64,000 bases of DNA from positions 1-64,000 of the forward strand of contig WYDT01000038.1 of the NCBI GenBank assembly GCA_013122435.1, written 5' to 3'. This DNA is from Chloroflexi bacterium AL-N1. GTDB lineage: Bacteria > Chloroflexota > Chloroflexia > Chloroflexales > Roseiflexaceae. Shown piece after piece: positions 44,673 through 53,671 of the stretch. Numbering within the stretch: position 1 is the stretch's first letter; each line of letters starts with the position of its first letter. The notes under the pieces were generated by a model. That model was not told the origin of the DNA and did not search any database. It saw nothing but the letters and a program-made list of their open reading frames with translations. The translations under genes were made by a program, and so were the position numbers.

Positions 44673-44829
44673 TTTAGTATGGTACGAGGAACTGTTATGC
44701 AAGCAATTATATCAGGAAACTATCGACACTCCCTTCTCCTTGTCGTGGGCCACCGCAACGATGCGTTGTTCCGCAGAGAAACATCTTTACAAAAACGAGC
44801 AACACTATTACGACAAGGAGCTTACATTT

Positions 44830-47226
44830 ATGACCAGAACATACAACCCCCATGACATTGAGACACGCTGGCAAGCACACTGGGAACAAACACAACAATA
44901 TCAAATCGACCTGGACCATGCAGAGCATCGATTTTACAACCTGATGGAGTTCCCCTACCCCAGCGGTGAGGGATTACACGTCGGCCATGTCTTTAGCTTT
45001 GGCGGTGCAGATACGTATGGTCGCTTCCAACGCCGACGTGGTTATGCGGTTTTTCAGCCGATTGGCTTCGATGCTTTCGGTATTCACTCCGAAAACTACG
45101 CCTTACGTGTTGGCACACATCCGCACGCACTGGTACGTCGCACAACTCAGCGCTTTCGTCAACAATTGCAACGATTGGGCGTGGCCTTCGATTGGTCACA
45201 TGAGGTGAACACCACCGAGCCAGACTACTATCGCTGGACCCAATGGATTTTTGTGCAGTTGTTCAAGGCGGGCCTGGCCTATCGCACGGAGGCCAAGGTC
45301 AATTGGTGTCCCTCATGCAAAACGGTCCTGGCGAATGAGCAGGTCATTAATGCATGCTGTGAGCGGTGTGGTGCCGTCGTACAGCAACAACAAACTGCTC
45401 AATGGTTCTTGCGTATCACCCAATACGCCGACAGATTGTTGGATTTTAGCAAAGTGGATTTTGCGCCTGCGGTGATCAAGCGTCAACAAGCGTGGATCGG
45501 TCGTAGCAGTGGTATAGACATCGCCTTTCGCAATGAGTCTGACCCCGACCATCCCATTCACGTATTCACGACCAAACCTGAAACCATCTTTGGCGCCACA
45601 TTTATAGCATTGGCTCCGGAACACCCTATCGTTGAGTGTATCGTTCAGCAAGGTACGGTCTCGGCAGAGGTGCACAACTATGTCGAACAAGTCCGCAATA
45701 CACCAGAACGCGAACGACAACAACACGACATCAGTGGAGTATCCACTGGCCTAACTGCTATTAACCCTGCAAACGGATTACGGATTCCCGTATGGATTGC
45801 CAATTATGTGTTGATGCAATATGGTACCGGGGCGGTTATGGGTGTTCCGGCCCACGATGAACGTGATGCCCACTTCGCACGCACATACGACATCCCTTCA
45901 ATAATGGTCATAGAGCAAAATATGTTGGTCAACTCAGGTGCATTTGATGGCCTGTCAACAACCGAAGCACACGAACAGATTGTGGATTGGCTGGAGACAC
46001 AAGGCATTGGTCAGCGCACCGTACACTATCGTCTGCGCGATTGGCTGATTAGTCGTCAGCGCTACTGGGGGCCACCCATCCCCATCATCTATTGCGATCG
46101 CTGTGGCACACTACCAGTTCCTGAAGAGCAACTGCCAGTCACACTACCAGCATTAGAGCATTACCAACCGACCGGCACTGGCCTATCCCCGCTGGCAGCA
46201 GACGAAACTTTTGTACACACCACGTGTCCAGAATGTGGCGGACCTGCCCATCGCGAAACTGATGTCTCAGACAACTTTTTGGATAGCGCATGGTATTTTT
46301 TACGCTATACCTCAACGGATCATGATGACAGCCCATGGGATTGGGAGCGTATCACCGCCTGGCTGCCCGTGGCGATGTACACTGGTGGGCCAGAACATGC
46401 AACCATGCATCACCTATACGCTCGCTTTATCTCGATGGCCCTGTATGATATGGGGTTATCGCCTATCGAGGAGCCATTTGCCCGTCTGCAATTGCATGGC
46501 ACCATCACCCATAGCGGCCACAAAATGAGCAAGTCGCGTGGCAACGTTGTCAATCCTGACCAGTATATAGAGCAATATGGTGCCGACACGACCCGCATGG
46601 CACTGCTGTTCCTGGGACCCTTCGATGCTGACACCGATTTCAATGACCGCACAGTAAAAGGCATAGTACGCTTTTTAGCGCGAGTGTGGGATGTCTGTCA
46701 TATGACTGCCAACTCTGCTGTACAAGCCCAGTCGCCTGAAATCTGCGACCAATGGACGAGGATCAGCAATCAGACGATCACACGTGTGACCGAAGATCTG
46801 GCAGTGCAACAGTTCCACACGGCCATAGCAAGCCTGATGGAGTACACCAACTGGTTACGCATGCATCACACACAGTTGGCGCAGCAGAAATTGGTAGGAG
46901 CCCAACAAACCCTGGTGTCGCTGTTAGCACCTTTGGCGCCACACATCAGTGAAGAGTTGTGGGCGCATCTGGTCGGCACAGGATCGATCCATGATCAACA
47001 GTGGCCTTCCGTACGCGAGGAAGCACCAATGGTAGCATTCATTGAACTACCCGTGCAGATCAATGGGCGTGTCCGTGATCGCATTGTAGTGACAGCTAAT
47101 ACAAGCGAAGACGAGGTGCGTGCAGTTGCTCTAAACTCTACGATAGTGCAGGAAGCTATCGACAAACGTGCTATACAAAAAGTCGTGGTGGTACCCGGTC
47201 GTATTGTCAACATTGTGGCAGCCTAG
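44830..47226 (+). CDS. leuS: Leucyl-tRNA synthetase
   Basis: 798 residues from an ATG with AAGGAG 9 bases upstream; the frame is open back to 44638 across the leader but that part is non-coding. Class I synthetase: PSGEGLHVGHV (HIGH), the zinc module CPSC...CCERCG, the editing domain with TTKPETIFGATFIALAPEHP and VMGVPAHDERD, a second CDRCG/CPECGG zinc site, and KMSKSRGNVV. It charges tRNA-Leu. Slightly short for a bacterial LeuRS (usually 800-880). Regulation is by the attenuator described above. Confidence 0.93.
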   Translation: MTRTYNPHDIETRWQAHWEQTQQYQIDLDHAEHRFYNLMEFPYPSGEGLHVGHVFSFGGADTYGRFQRRRGYAVFQPIGFDAFGIHSENYALRVGTHPHALVRRTTQRFRQQLQRLGVAFDWSHEVNTTEPDYYRWTQWIFVQLFKAGLAYRTEAKVNWCPSCKTVLANEQVINACCERCGAVVQQQQTAQWFLRITQYADRLLDFSKVDFAPAVIKRQQAWIGRSSGIDIAFRNESDPDHPIHVFTTKPETIFGATFIALAPEHPIVECIVQQGTVSAEVHNYVEQVRNTPERERQQHDISGVSTGLTAINPANGLRIPVWIANYVLMQYGTGAVMGVPAHDERDAHFARTYDIPSIMVIEQNMLVNSGAFDGLSTTEAHEQIVDWLETQGIGQRTVHYRLRDWLISRQRYWGPPIPIIYCDRCGTLPVPEEQLPVTLPALEHYQPTGTGLSPLAADETFVHTTCPECGGPAHRETDVSDNFLDSAWYFLRYTSTDHDDSPWDWERITAWLPVAMYTGGPEHATMHHLYARFISMALYDMGLSPIEEPFARLQLHGTITHSGHKMSKSRGNVVNPDQYIEQYGADTTRMALLFLGPFDADTDFNDRTVKGIVRFLARVWDVCHMTANSAVQAQSPEICDQWTRISNQTITRVTEDLAVQQFHTAIASLMEYTNWLRMHHTQLAQQKLVGAQQTLVSLLAPLAPHISEELWAHLVGTGSIHDQQWPSVREEAPMVAFIELPVQINGRVRDRIVVTANTSEDEVRAVALNSTIVQEAIDKRAIQKVVVVPGRIVNIVAA

Positions 47227-47238
47227 GACTATACGCAA

Positions 47239-47276
47239 TGCAGGATGCCCTGATGGTATCGTTAAGGTATCCTGCA
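47239..47276. terminator. Hairpin terminator downstream of leuS
   Basis: TGCAGGATGCC pairs with GGTATCCTGCA over 11 positions (one G-U) with a 16-base loop. No T run follows, so it is a weaker terminator or a processing hairpin. Confidence 0.6.
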
Positions 47277-47329
47277 CCACTATTGTAGCGTTTTATATTG
47301 GCACTCATGCTATGCAGGTGGTATCATAA

Positions 47330-48361
47330 ATGCTATCGCTAAAACACGAAGCACATACAACGAAAGCATTGACTATGATTGAATATATGGATACTGCGAC
47401 ACCCGACTATCGCGCCACATTTGAAGGAGCCGTTTTTTACAATGAAACGACAGCAGGTCGTATCTTTATGCGTGGTCAGGATTGTATTGCCTTGCTGCAT
47501 CGCCTTTCGACCAACGATTTACGAAAATTACAACCTGGACAGGGAACACAAACGGTGCTCACAACCTCGATTGGCCGCATTATCGATGTGTTAACTATTC
47601 ACGCTTTCGAGGATGCGCTACTGGTCGTGACAAGCCCTGAGCAAGGACCACCCATTTTTGGGTACCTGCGTAAAAATATTTTTTTCAACGATCAGGTGAC
47701 ACTAGAACCGGCTGGGCGTACCTACACTCAAATAGCCATCTATGGTACTCAGGCAGAGTCTATCTTAGCAGTAGCCACTGGCATATCATTAAAAGAAATC
47801 CCTCTTTATCATACTGTTGATGCAACGCTTGCTGAAGCATCCATCATCATCTCACGGCGCAAACCACTGGGCGGGCAGGGCTTCACTCTCTATATCCCTT
47901 TAGAACACAGTGAGGCTGTTCAGGAACATCTGCGTAATGCCGGAGCCATGCCGTTGAGTGAAGAGAGTTTTGATATCTTATGTATTGAACAGGGGTACGG
48001 TGCATTTGGGCGTGAGTTGAGCACTGAGTATATCCCCCTCGAAACCGATCTGCTGGATGCGGTCAGCTTTACCAAAGGCTGCTATGTCGGGCAGGAGATC
48101 ATCGCACGCATGGAGAGTCGCAATCGTCTTGCCAAGCAACTACGGGGATTACGGTTGAGTCAACCTGTTACAGCGCCTGCCAAACTCGTTGTTGACGGAA
48201 AAGAGGCTGGAGATCTCACCAGTGCCGTCGTTTCGCCACGTTTCGGGCCCATTGCGCTCGCGTATGTACGTACTGCCCACGCTGCAGTCGGCAGCACCGT
48301 CCATATTGCATCAACAGATGTACAGGGTAAGGTTGTTGATCTACCTTTTATGGAGGAGTAA
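47330..48361 (+). CDS. ygfZ: Folate-binding YgfZ/GcvT-type protein
   Basis: 343 residues of the GcvT/YgfZ fold. The family signature K-G-C-Y-x-G-Q-E is present as FTKGCYVGQEIIARM, and the N-terminal GRIFMRGQDCIALLHRLSTND matches the folate-binding lobe. YgfZ proteins use tetrahydrofolate and this cysteine to maintain iron-sulfur enzymes such as MiaB. No gcvP or gcvH is nearby, which argues against true GcvT. AGGTGG lies about 9 bases before the ATG. Confidence 0.88.
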   Translation: MLSLKHEAHTTKALTMIEYMDTATPDYRATFEGAVFYNETTAGRIFMRGQDCIALLHRLSTNDLRKLQPGQGTQTVLTTSIGRIIDVLTIHAFEDALLVVTSPEQGPPIFGYLRKNIFFNDQVTLEPAGRTYTQIAIYGTQAESILAVATGISLKEIPLYHTVDATLAEASIIISRRKPLGGQGFTLYIPLEHSEAVQEHLRNAGAMPLSEESFDILCIEQGYGAFGRELSTEYIPLETDLLDAVSFTKGCYVGQEIIARMESRNRLAKQLRGLRLSQPVTAPAKLVVDGKEAGDLTSAVVSPRFGPIALAYVRTAHAAVGSTVHIASTDVQGKVVDLPFMEE

Positions 48362-48449
48362 CCGCTAGTACATGTATGCTATACTGACACCGTGAAAAGT
48401 TTAAGCCTGTTGTAGCAAAAAATGAGAACACCAGTCCCAGGAGGTTGGA

Positions 48450-48881
48450 ATGGTCGAGCGAATATGTCCCACCTGTCAACACGGAAACTTGCTGGAGTCG
48501 CGTTTTTGTAACAAGTGTGGTGCTGCATTAGAATGGCAACTACCAGCACGTCGCGGAGAGTTTGGCATGACCATAGCTGGACGACAGCTACCTGTTACCT
48601 GGCAACAGTTTGGCAAAACCGTCGCCATTAGTGCTGCTGCATTAGCCGCTGAGGTTGGGATTGCATGGTTGCGGCGACGCATTGAAGCAGGGTCAAACAC
48701 GACCACGTCATCAAGCACTGAACTTGCCGCCAGATCTCCCACGGTGCCAACAACAACGTTCACTACAAAACCACAAAGCAACGTGACCATCATGAGTCAG
48801 CGTGTGGTTGATATTTTTGACAATGGCTCTGGCGAGCGGCGTATCGTAGAACGCACACTCTGGCAACGCATTGAAGAATGA
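48450..48881 (+). CDS. Zinc-ribbon domain protein
   Basis: The 143 residues begin with a zinc ribbon (CPTCQHGNLLESRFCNKCG), then a short hydrophobic stretch (about 52-68, TVAISAAALAAEVGIAWL) that may insert in the membrane, and a Thr/Ser-rich tail. AGGAGG lies 6 bases before the ATG. Double-zinc-ribbon proteins of this kind are common and functionally obscure. Monocistronic. Confidence 0.75.
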   Translation: MVERICPTCQHGNLLESRFCNKCGAALEWQLPARRGEFGMTIAGRQLPVTWQQFGKTVAISAAALAAEVGIAWLRRRIEAGSNTTTSSSTELAARSPTVPTTTFTTKPQSNVTIMSQRVVDIFDNGSGERRIVERTLWQRIEE

Positions 48882-49087
48882 GTATTTGATTAAGCCACGG
48901 AACTTTTCGCACCTAAACCTCGTCTTACTGTACAAAGGAGCGAGGTGCTTTCATTTCTACGGGCGTATCATTACAACACCCACAGCGTTTGTAATGGTGA
49001 GAGTATTATGAGAAGTGTGATGCATTTCTCAATCTGAGAAACCTAACAGCAAGATACTGCGTATACTTAATCAAGGGGATATAACGC

Positions 49088-50887
49088 ATGGCTCATACGC
49101 TGACAACAGGCAGTCATATACAACGACGATTACAACCAATAGCGGTCCGTTTGCGGCTACGCGACACCTTACTCCTGGCTAGCAAAACATTGTGGATTGG
49201 AGTCTTGGGTAGTGCATTGCTACAGATTATCGGTCGCTTTTTTCCTATTCCCAATTTACTCCTGCTTTCATTGATTCCTGTTAGCGTATGGTTGCTCGTT
49301 ATTCTTGGATACATGTTCTTGCGCCCCCTTCCCATGCGACGCGTGGCACAGCGTGTCGACAGTATGTTCGATCTGCGTGAGCGTCTTGCAACTGCACTTG
49401 AACTTGATAAGCACGAAACACATCACGCGCTGGATGACCAACAGCAAGCCGATGCACGCTATCACGCTGAGCAGTTGCGACCACGTATGGTATCGTTGCA
49501 GATCGAGCAACGTCCATTGATGATGGCCGCAGTTCCGTTAGTTATCTGGGGAATATTGGCATTTTTGCCCAACCCGCAAGATCTCATCCTGCAAGAACGT
49601 GCAGCGGTGCAGGAAGCAGTACAACAAACGGCTGATCAGATTGAAGAACTTCAGCAACAGACGGCCCAGGATACTTCTCTCACGCAAGAGGAACGCGCCG
49701 AGTTAGAGCGCCAACTGGCTGAACTCGAACGCCAACTTCGCGAGAATCAGGGCAATCGCGAGCAGGCACTGGCCGATCTTTCCACTGCAGAAGCACGACT
49801 CCAGCAACGTCTTGACCCAAACACAGACTCACGGCAGGCCGCGTTGGAGCAACTCTCCCGCAATTTGCAAAGCATGTCCGGCCAACCAGCAACACAACAA
49901 CCCAGCATGGATCAGGCATCTCAGCAACTACGTGAACTCGCTGAACAGATTGAACAGATGACACCCGAAGAACAACAAAGCGCAGCGGAAAACCTGAACC
50001 AACAGGCATCACAGATGTCTCAAAGTGCCCCACAAACAGCCCAGAGCCTCTCAGAGGCTGCAGATGCCTTGCAACAGGGAAATACACAACACGCCCAACA
50101 GTCGCTGGAAGATGCTTCTCGCAGTGTTGAACAGGCCGAACAACAACAGGCAAATCAACAGGCTGTTGAGCGATCGCTCTCCGAAGTCCAGGAAGCACGT
50201 GAACAGATTGCACAATCAGGCCAACAACAGCAAGGCGAAGGGCAGCAAGGTGAGGGCCAAGAGGGTGAGGGCCAAGAGGGTGAAGGACAGCAAGGTGAGG
50301 GCCAAGAGGGTGAAGGACAGCAAGGCGAAGGGCAGCAAGGTGAGGGCCAAGAGGGTGAAGGACAGCAAGGCGAAGGGCAGCAAGGTGAGGGCCAAGAGGG
50401 TGAAGGACAGCAAGGCGAAGGGCAGCAAGGTGAGGGCCAAGAGGGTGAAGGACAGCAAGGCGAAGGGCAGCAAGGTGAGGGCCAAGAGGGTGGTCAACAG
50501 GGTGGCGGTCAACAGGGTGGCGGTACGGATGCCTCGAACCTTGGTGAAGGTGAAGGCGGCCAGTCTGATATCGACCCCAATCAGGGTGATGATGGAACAG
50601 GGCATGGCAGTGGAGAAAGTGATCTCATCTACCAACCGTTCAACCCCGATGGTGAACTCGGCAACCCCGATACTATTCAAGGTGAGATTGGTGAAGATGG
50701 CGAAACACAAACTCAACAGGGCAATAGTCGATTGCCCGGAGCAACTGGGGATTCACGTGTACCATACCAGGATGTGCTACCAGAATACACTGAATCGGCT
50801 GGTGAAGCGCTCGACCAAAGTGCAATTCCACCACATCTGAAAGATTATGTGCGTGACTATTTCTCGGAGCTTGAACCGGAGCGCTAA
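49088..50887 (+). CDS. Membrane protein with glutamine-rich coiled coil and GEGQQ repeats
   Basis: 599 residues. Two N-terminal membrane helices (about 30-75) and one near 148-160, then a Gln/Glu coiled-coil region (170-375), a 45-bp-encoded GEGQQGEGQEGEGQQ repeat tract (about 383-468), and a C-terminal segment with YQDVLPEYTESAGEALDQS and PPHLKDYVRDYFSELEP. This C-terminal pattern is found in membrane proteins (DUF4175-like) that precede MoxR genes. It heads a long operon with MoxR, DUF58 and VWA genes. AAGGGG lies upstream of the ATG. Probably a membrane scaffold or a substrate of the MoxR system (inference). Confidence 0.75.
   Translation: MAHTLTTGSHIQRRLQPIAVRLRLRDTLLLASKTLWIGVLGSALLQIIGRFFPIPNLLLLSLIPVSVWLLVILGYMFLRPLPMRRVAQRVDSMFDLRERLATALELDKHETHHALDDQQQADARYHAEQLRPRMVSLQIEQRPLMMAAVPLVIWGILAFLPNPQDLILQERAAVQEAVQQTADQIEELQQQTAQDTSLTQEERAELERQLAELERQLRENQGNREQALADLSTAEARLQQRLDPNTDSRQAALEQLSRNLQSMSGQPATQQPSMDQASQQLRELAEQIEQMTPEEQQSAAENLNQQASQMSQSAPQTAQSLSEAADALQQGNTQHAQQSLEDASRSVEQAEQQQANQQAVERSLSEVQEAREQIAQSGQQQQGEGQQGEGQEGEGQEGEGQQGEGQEGEGQQGEGQQGEGQEGEGQQGEGQQGEGQEGEGQQGEGQQGEGQEGEGQQGEGQQGEGQEGGQQGGGQQGGGTDASNLGEGEGGQSDIDPNQGDDGTGHGSGESDLIYQPFNPDGELGNPDTIQGEIGEDGETQTQQGNSRLPGATGDSRVPYQDVLPEYTESAGEALDQSAIPPHLKDYVRDYFSELEPER
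50233..50492 (+). repeat. 45-bp coding minisatellite
   Basis: Tandem near-identical 45-base units (clear copies begin at 50324, 50369, 50414 and 50459) encode a 15-residue repeat made only of Gly, Glu and Gln. Flanking partial units show earlier expansions. The unit length is a multiple of three, so copy-number change keeps the frame. Confidence 0.9.
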
Positions 50888-50975
50888 TATGATGTTTAAA
50901 AGTTATGGTATATTAGCGCACGCGTTACTAATGTATATCTATAGTAAAGATTAATGGGTTCTCTATTGAAATACA

Positions 50976-51188
50976 ATGGATGGGGAGATGACTTTTATTA
51001 TTATGGAGGTCATTCTGGCTCTCCTGGTAATTGTTGGTAGTGTTACAATCGTCTGGGGCGTACAACGTTTCCAACTGTCTGTCCGCGTGATGACGATTGT
51101 TTTTGCAATTACTGCCGTATCGTGGATGGCTTTCATCATTTCGACAATCAGTATTACCATGCGTTCCGTCGTTTTTTCAAGCATTTAG
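50976..51188 (+). CDS. Small two-helix membrane protein
   Basis: Up to 70 residues with two membrane helices (about 7-27 and 40-60) and a short loop. It sits between the repeat-containing membrane protein and MoxR, in the same direction. The start is uncertain (ATG 50976, 50988 or 51003), and no clean ribosome site is seen. Function unknown. Confidence 0.5.
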   Translation: MDGEMTFIIMEVILALLVIVGSVTIVWGVQRFQLSVRVMTIVFAITAVSWMAFIISTISITMRSVVFSSI

Positions 51189-51234
51189 CAGCAACGCAGA
51201 CGACTATTACATCCATACATTATTAGGAGTGTAT

Positions 51235-52233
51235 ATGACCGTTTCACAAACTGAATCGCGTCTCAGCCCTGATGAGTTTCGCCAACGAGCAGTTGCGTTA
51301 GAGACTGAAGTCGGGCAAATCATTGTCGGACAGCAAAATCTCATTCGTCAAACGATTACAACCTTAATTGCCGGTGGTAATGTGCTCCTTGAGGGTGTTC
51401 CTGGTTTGGCAAAAACAACGCTTGTCCGGACACTCGCTGATGTCATTGATTGCCCATTCAGCCGGATTCAGTTTACCCCAGACCTCATGCCTGCTGATAT
51501 CACGGGAACGACCTTGATTAGTGAGGACTCAGCTGGTCGGAAGGCCTTCCGCTTTGAACCTGGCCCCATTTTTGCGAGTATCGTACTTGCCGACGAGATT
51601 AACCGCGCCACCCCCAAAACACAGAGTGCGCTGCTCGAAGCCATGCAAGAACACACAGTCTCTGTTGCCAAAACAATTCATAAACTTCCAGAGCCGTTCT
51701 TTGTCTTAGCAACACAAAATCCACTGGAAATGGAAGGGACCTATCCATTACCGGAAGCGCAGCTTGACCGCTTCTTCTTCAAAGTTCTGGTGCCGTTTCC
51801 AAGCACAGAGGAACTGGTTGAAATAGCTAAGCGCACCACTGGCTCTCAAACCCCTCAGATACGGAAGGTCGCCAGTGGCGCGCTGATCAGCGAGATGCAG
51901 CGGATGGCGCGCGATGTCCCGATTGCGAGCCATGTACAGACGTACGCGGCACGACTTATTTCTGCAACCCATCCCGAGGATAAAGCATCGCCGGCCGTGA
52001 CCAAGCAATATGTGCGTTACGGATCGAGTCCCCGTGGTATGCAAGCCATCATTCTGGCTGGTAAAATCATGGCACTCCTTGATGGCCGTCTTAATGTCGC
52101 ATTCGCTGATTTACGACAGGCGGCTCTACCAGCTTTACGTCACCGTATCGTCTTAAATTTTGAAGCACAATCTGAAGGAATGTCAACTGATAATGTCATC
52201 GAACAAATTTTAGAAACGCTTAAGCCAGAGTAA
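51235..52233 (+). CDS. MoxR-family AAA+ ATPase
   Basis: 332 residues from an ATG with TTAGGAG 7 bases upstream; the frame extends to 51097 across the small membrane gene but that part lacks MoxR features. Walker A GVPGLAKTTL, Walker B VLADEINRATPKTQ, and the sensor LATQNPLEMEGTYPLPEAQLDRF are intact. It is the ATPase of the second, larger MoxR operon. The domain layout and motifs match the MoxR at 6825, but the flanking genes differ, so the two probably serve different assemblies. Confidence 0.93.
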   Translation: MTVSQTESRLSPDEFRQRAVALETEVGQIIVGQQNLIRQTITTLIAGGNVLLEGVPGLAKTTLVRTLADVIDCPFSRIQFTPDLMPADITGTTLISEDSAGRKAFRFEPGPIFASIVLADEINRATPKTQSALLEAMQEHTVSVAKTIHKLPEPFFVLATQNPLEMEGTYPLPEAQLDRFFFKVLVPFPSTEELVEIAKRTTGSQTPQIRKVASGALISEMQRMARDVPIASHVQTYAARLISATHPEDKASPAVTKQYVRYGSSPRGMQAIILAGKIMALLDGRLNVAFADLRQAALPALRHRIVLNFEAQSEGMSTDNVIEQILETLKPE

Positions 52234-52337
52234 CCATAGCACTCACAGGCAGTCGTACTCCATCGTGAACTACGTCAACAACATATACAGGCTGCTCTAC
52301 AATAGCATAATGTTAAACTTGATTTAGGAGGTTGTTG

Positions 52338-52736
52338 ATGATGATTCGTATCCCTGCAACGCTGGTGGGGTTAGGGCTGACGATCATGCTAGGGGTAGTG
52401 TCCTTCATAGCGGCAAGTATCCTCACATATTATTGGCTGTTATTTATTCTCTGGCCACTCTGTACCACTATTGGTGGCTTTGTGTCGGGACGATTGGCAC
52501 TACGCGTACCACCGGTACCTGGTTTCGCCGTCGGGATACTGAGTGTGGCCTTCCAAATTGGTATAAGTACGGCGTTCGTCTATGACAACACATTCCAAAT
52601 TGTCTTTACACCATGGCTTCCCATACTGGAAATCATTACAGCTATTATTGGTGGCCTGATTGGAACGTTAATCGCGCATCAGGCTAATAGAGCAAAAACC
52701 CAATCTGAGCAGCAACGGACACCGTTACCAAGGTAA
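52338..52736 (+). CDS. Small membrane protein with four helices
   Basis: About 132 residues from ATG 52338, with AGGAGG 6 bases upstream; TTGs precede it in frame. Four membrane helices cover most of the chain, with a short charged tail (RAKTQSEQQR). It lies between MoxR and DUF58 genes, in a gap of 11 bp to the latter. Family not recognised. Confidence 0.65.
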   Translation: MMIRIPATLVGLGLTIMLGVVSFIAASILTYYWLLFILWPLCTTIGGFVSGRLALRVPPVPGFAVGILSVAFQIGISTAFVYDNTFQIVFTPWLPILEIITAIIGGLIGTLIAHQANRAKTQSEQQRTPLPR

Positions 52737-52747
52737 TTGATAATCGT

Positions 52748-53638
52748 ATGACCACAACGAACCAACAACCACTCTTCGATTCGGTCTTTTTGCGTAAGCT
52801 TGATCAGTTAGCGCTGATTACAAAACGGGCGATGAGTGGCGACATTCAGGGCGAGCGCCGCAGTCCTCGACGTGGCAGTTCGGTCGAATTCGCCGATTTT
52901 CGTCCTTACACACCCGGAGACGACATTCGCCAGATCGACTGGAATCTCTATGCACGGATGGAGCGCTTCTTCCTCAAATTGTTTGTGGCTGAGGAAGAAC
53001 TCACGGTGCATCTGTTGATTGATAACACTGCCTCAATGGATTGGGGCGATCCACATAAACTGCTATACGCCAAACGAGTCAGTGCTGCTTTCGGCTATAC
53101 GACGCTCTCTAGCCTGGATCGTGTCACGATAACAGCTTTTGGTGCCGACTCAATCCGACAGATGCCAGGCGTACGTGGTAAACGTGGGGCACTCCCACTC
53201 TTTGACTTCCTCCAAAGACTCTCGACAGGAACCGGTGGCAGCCTGCAGGAAGCGTGTCGTCGGTATGCACAAACCGCACGCAATGTCGGACCACTGCTGT
53301 TATGCTCAGATTTGATGGACCCCGACTGGAAGGAAGCCCTAAGCGCACTAGCATCACGGTCATTCGATATCACTATCGTGCATATTCTGGCGCCACAGGA
53401 AGTTCGACCTGAACTCGATGGAGATTTTCGCCTTGTTGATGCAGAGAATGGTCATCCAGTCGAGATTACGGCTGATCTTGAAACGCTCCGACAGTATGAA
53501 GAGAATCTGCAATCGTGGCGTGCTGAGATTGAGTCGTTTTGTAGTGGACGTAATATTACCTATGTCTTTGCCAACACCGGTGTTCCTGTTGAAGATTTTA
53601 TTCTGTCCAATTTGCGCGCGCGTGGTGTGTTACGCTAA
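52748..53638 (+). CDS. DUF58 (VWA-like) protein
   Basis: 296 residues with the DUF58 signature GSSVEFADFRPYTPGDDIRQIDW and VHLLIDNTASMDWG, a degenerate VWA site. It is the second DUF58 protein in the window; the first is at 5870. It lies between the four-helix membrane protein and the BatA-like VWA gene, as expected for a MoxR-partner adaptor. Confidence 0.9.
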   Translation: MTTTNQQPLFDSVFLRKLDQLALITKRAMSGDIQGERRSPRRGSSVEFADFRPYTPGDDIRQIDWNLYARMERFFLKLFVAEEELTVHLLIDNTASMDWGDPHKLLYAKRVSAAFGYTTLSSLDRVTITAFGADSIRQMPGVRGKRGALPLFDFLQRLSTGTGGSLQEACRRYAQTARNVGPLLLCSDLMDPDWKEALSALASRSFDITIVHILAPQEVRPELDGDFRLVDAENGHPVEITADLETLRQYEENLQSWRAEIESFCSGRNITYVFANTGVPVEDFILSNLRARGVLR

Positions 53639-53671
53639 TGTCGCATAAATAGCTAAGGATTACGCTGTACT

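Larger units (their letters stand above)
44381..44829 (+). other. Non-coding region and leader of leucyl-tRNA synthetase gene
   Basis: The 449 bases lie between divergent genes. The right half holds the attenuator structures listed separately; after the terminator 155 more bases precede the synthetase start. No promoter could be fixed with confidence. Confidence 0.55.

Noticed and set aside
47330..48361. Glycine cleavage T protein (gcvT)
   Set aside because: The KGCYVGQE motif and lack of gcvP/gcvH neighbours fit YgfZ better.
50233..50492. Possible CRISPR-like tandem repeat
   Set aside because: Units are directly adjacent without unique spacers and code in frame within a protein.
50025..50840. 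Long Lys/Arg/Ser-rich frame and a 166-codon antisense frame (50216-50716) over the repeat tract
   Set aside because: Both are shadows of the 45-bp repeat, which stays open in several frames; composition is low-complexity and no start site fits.
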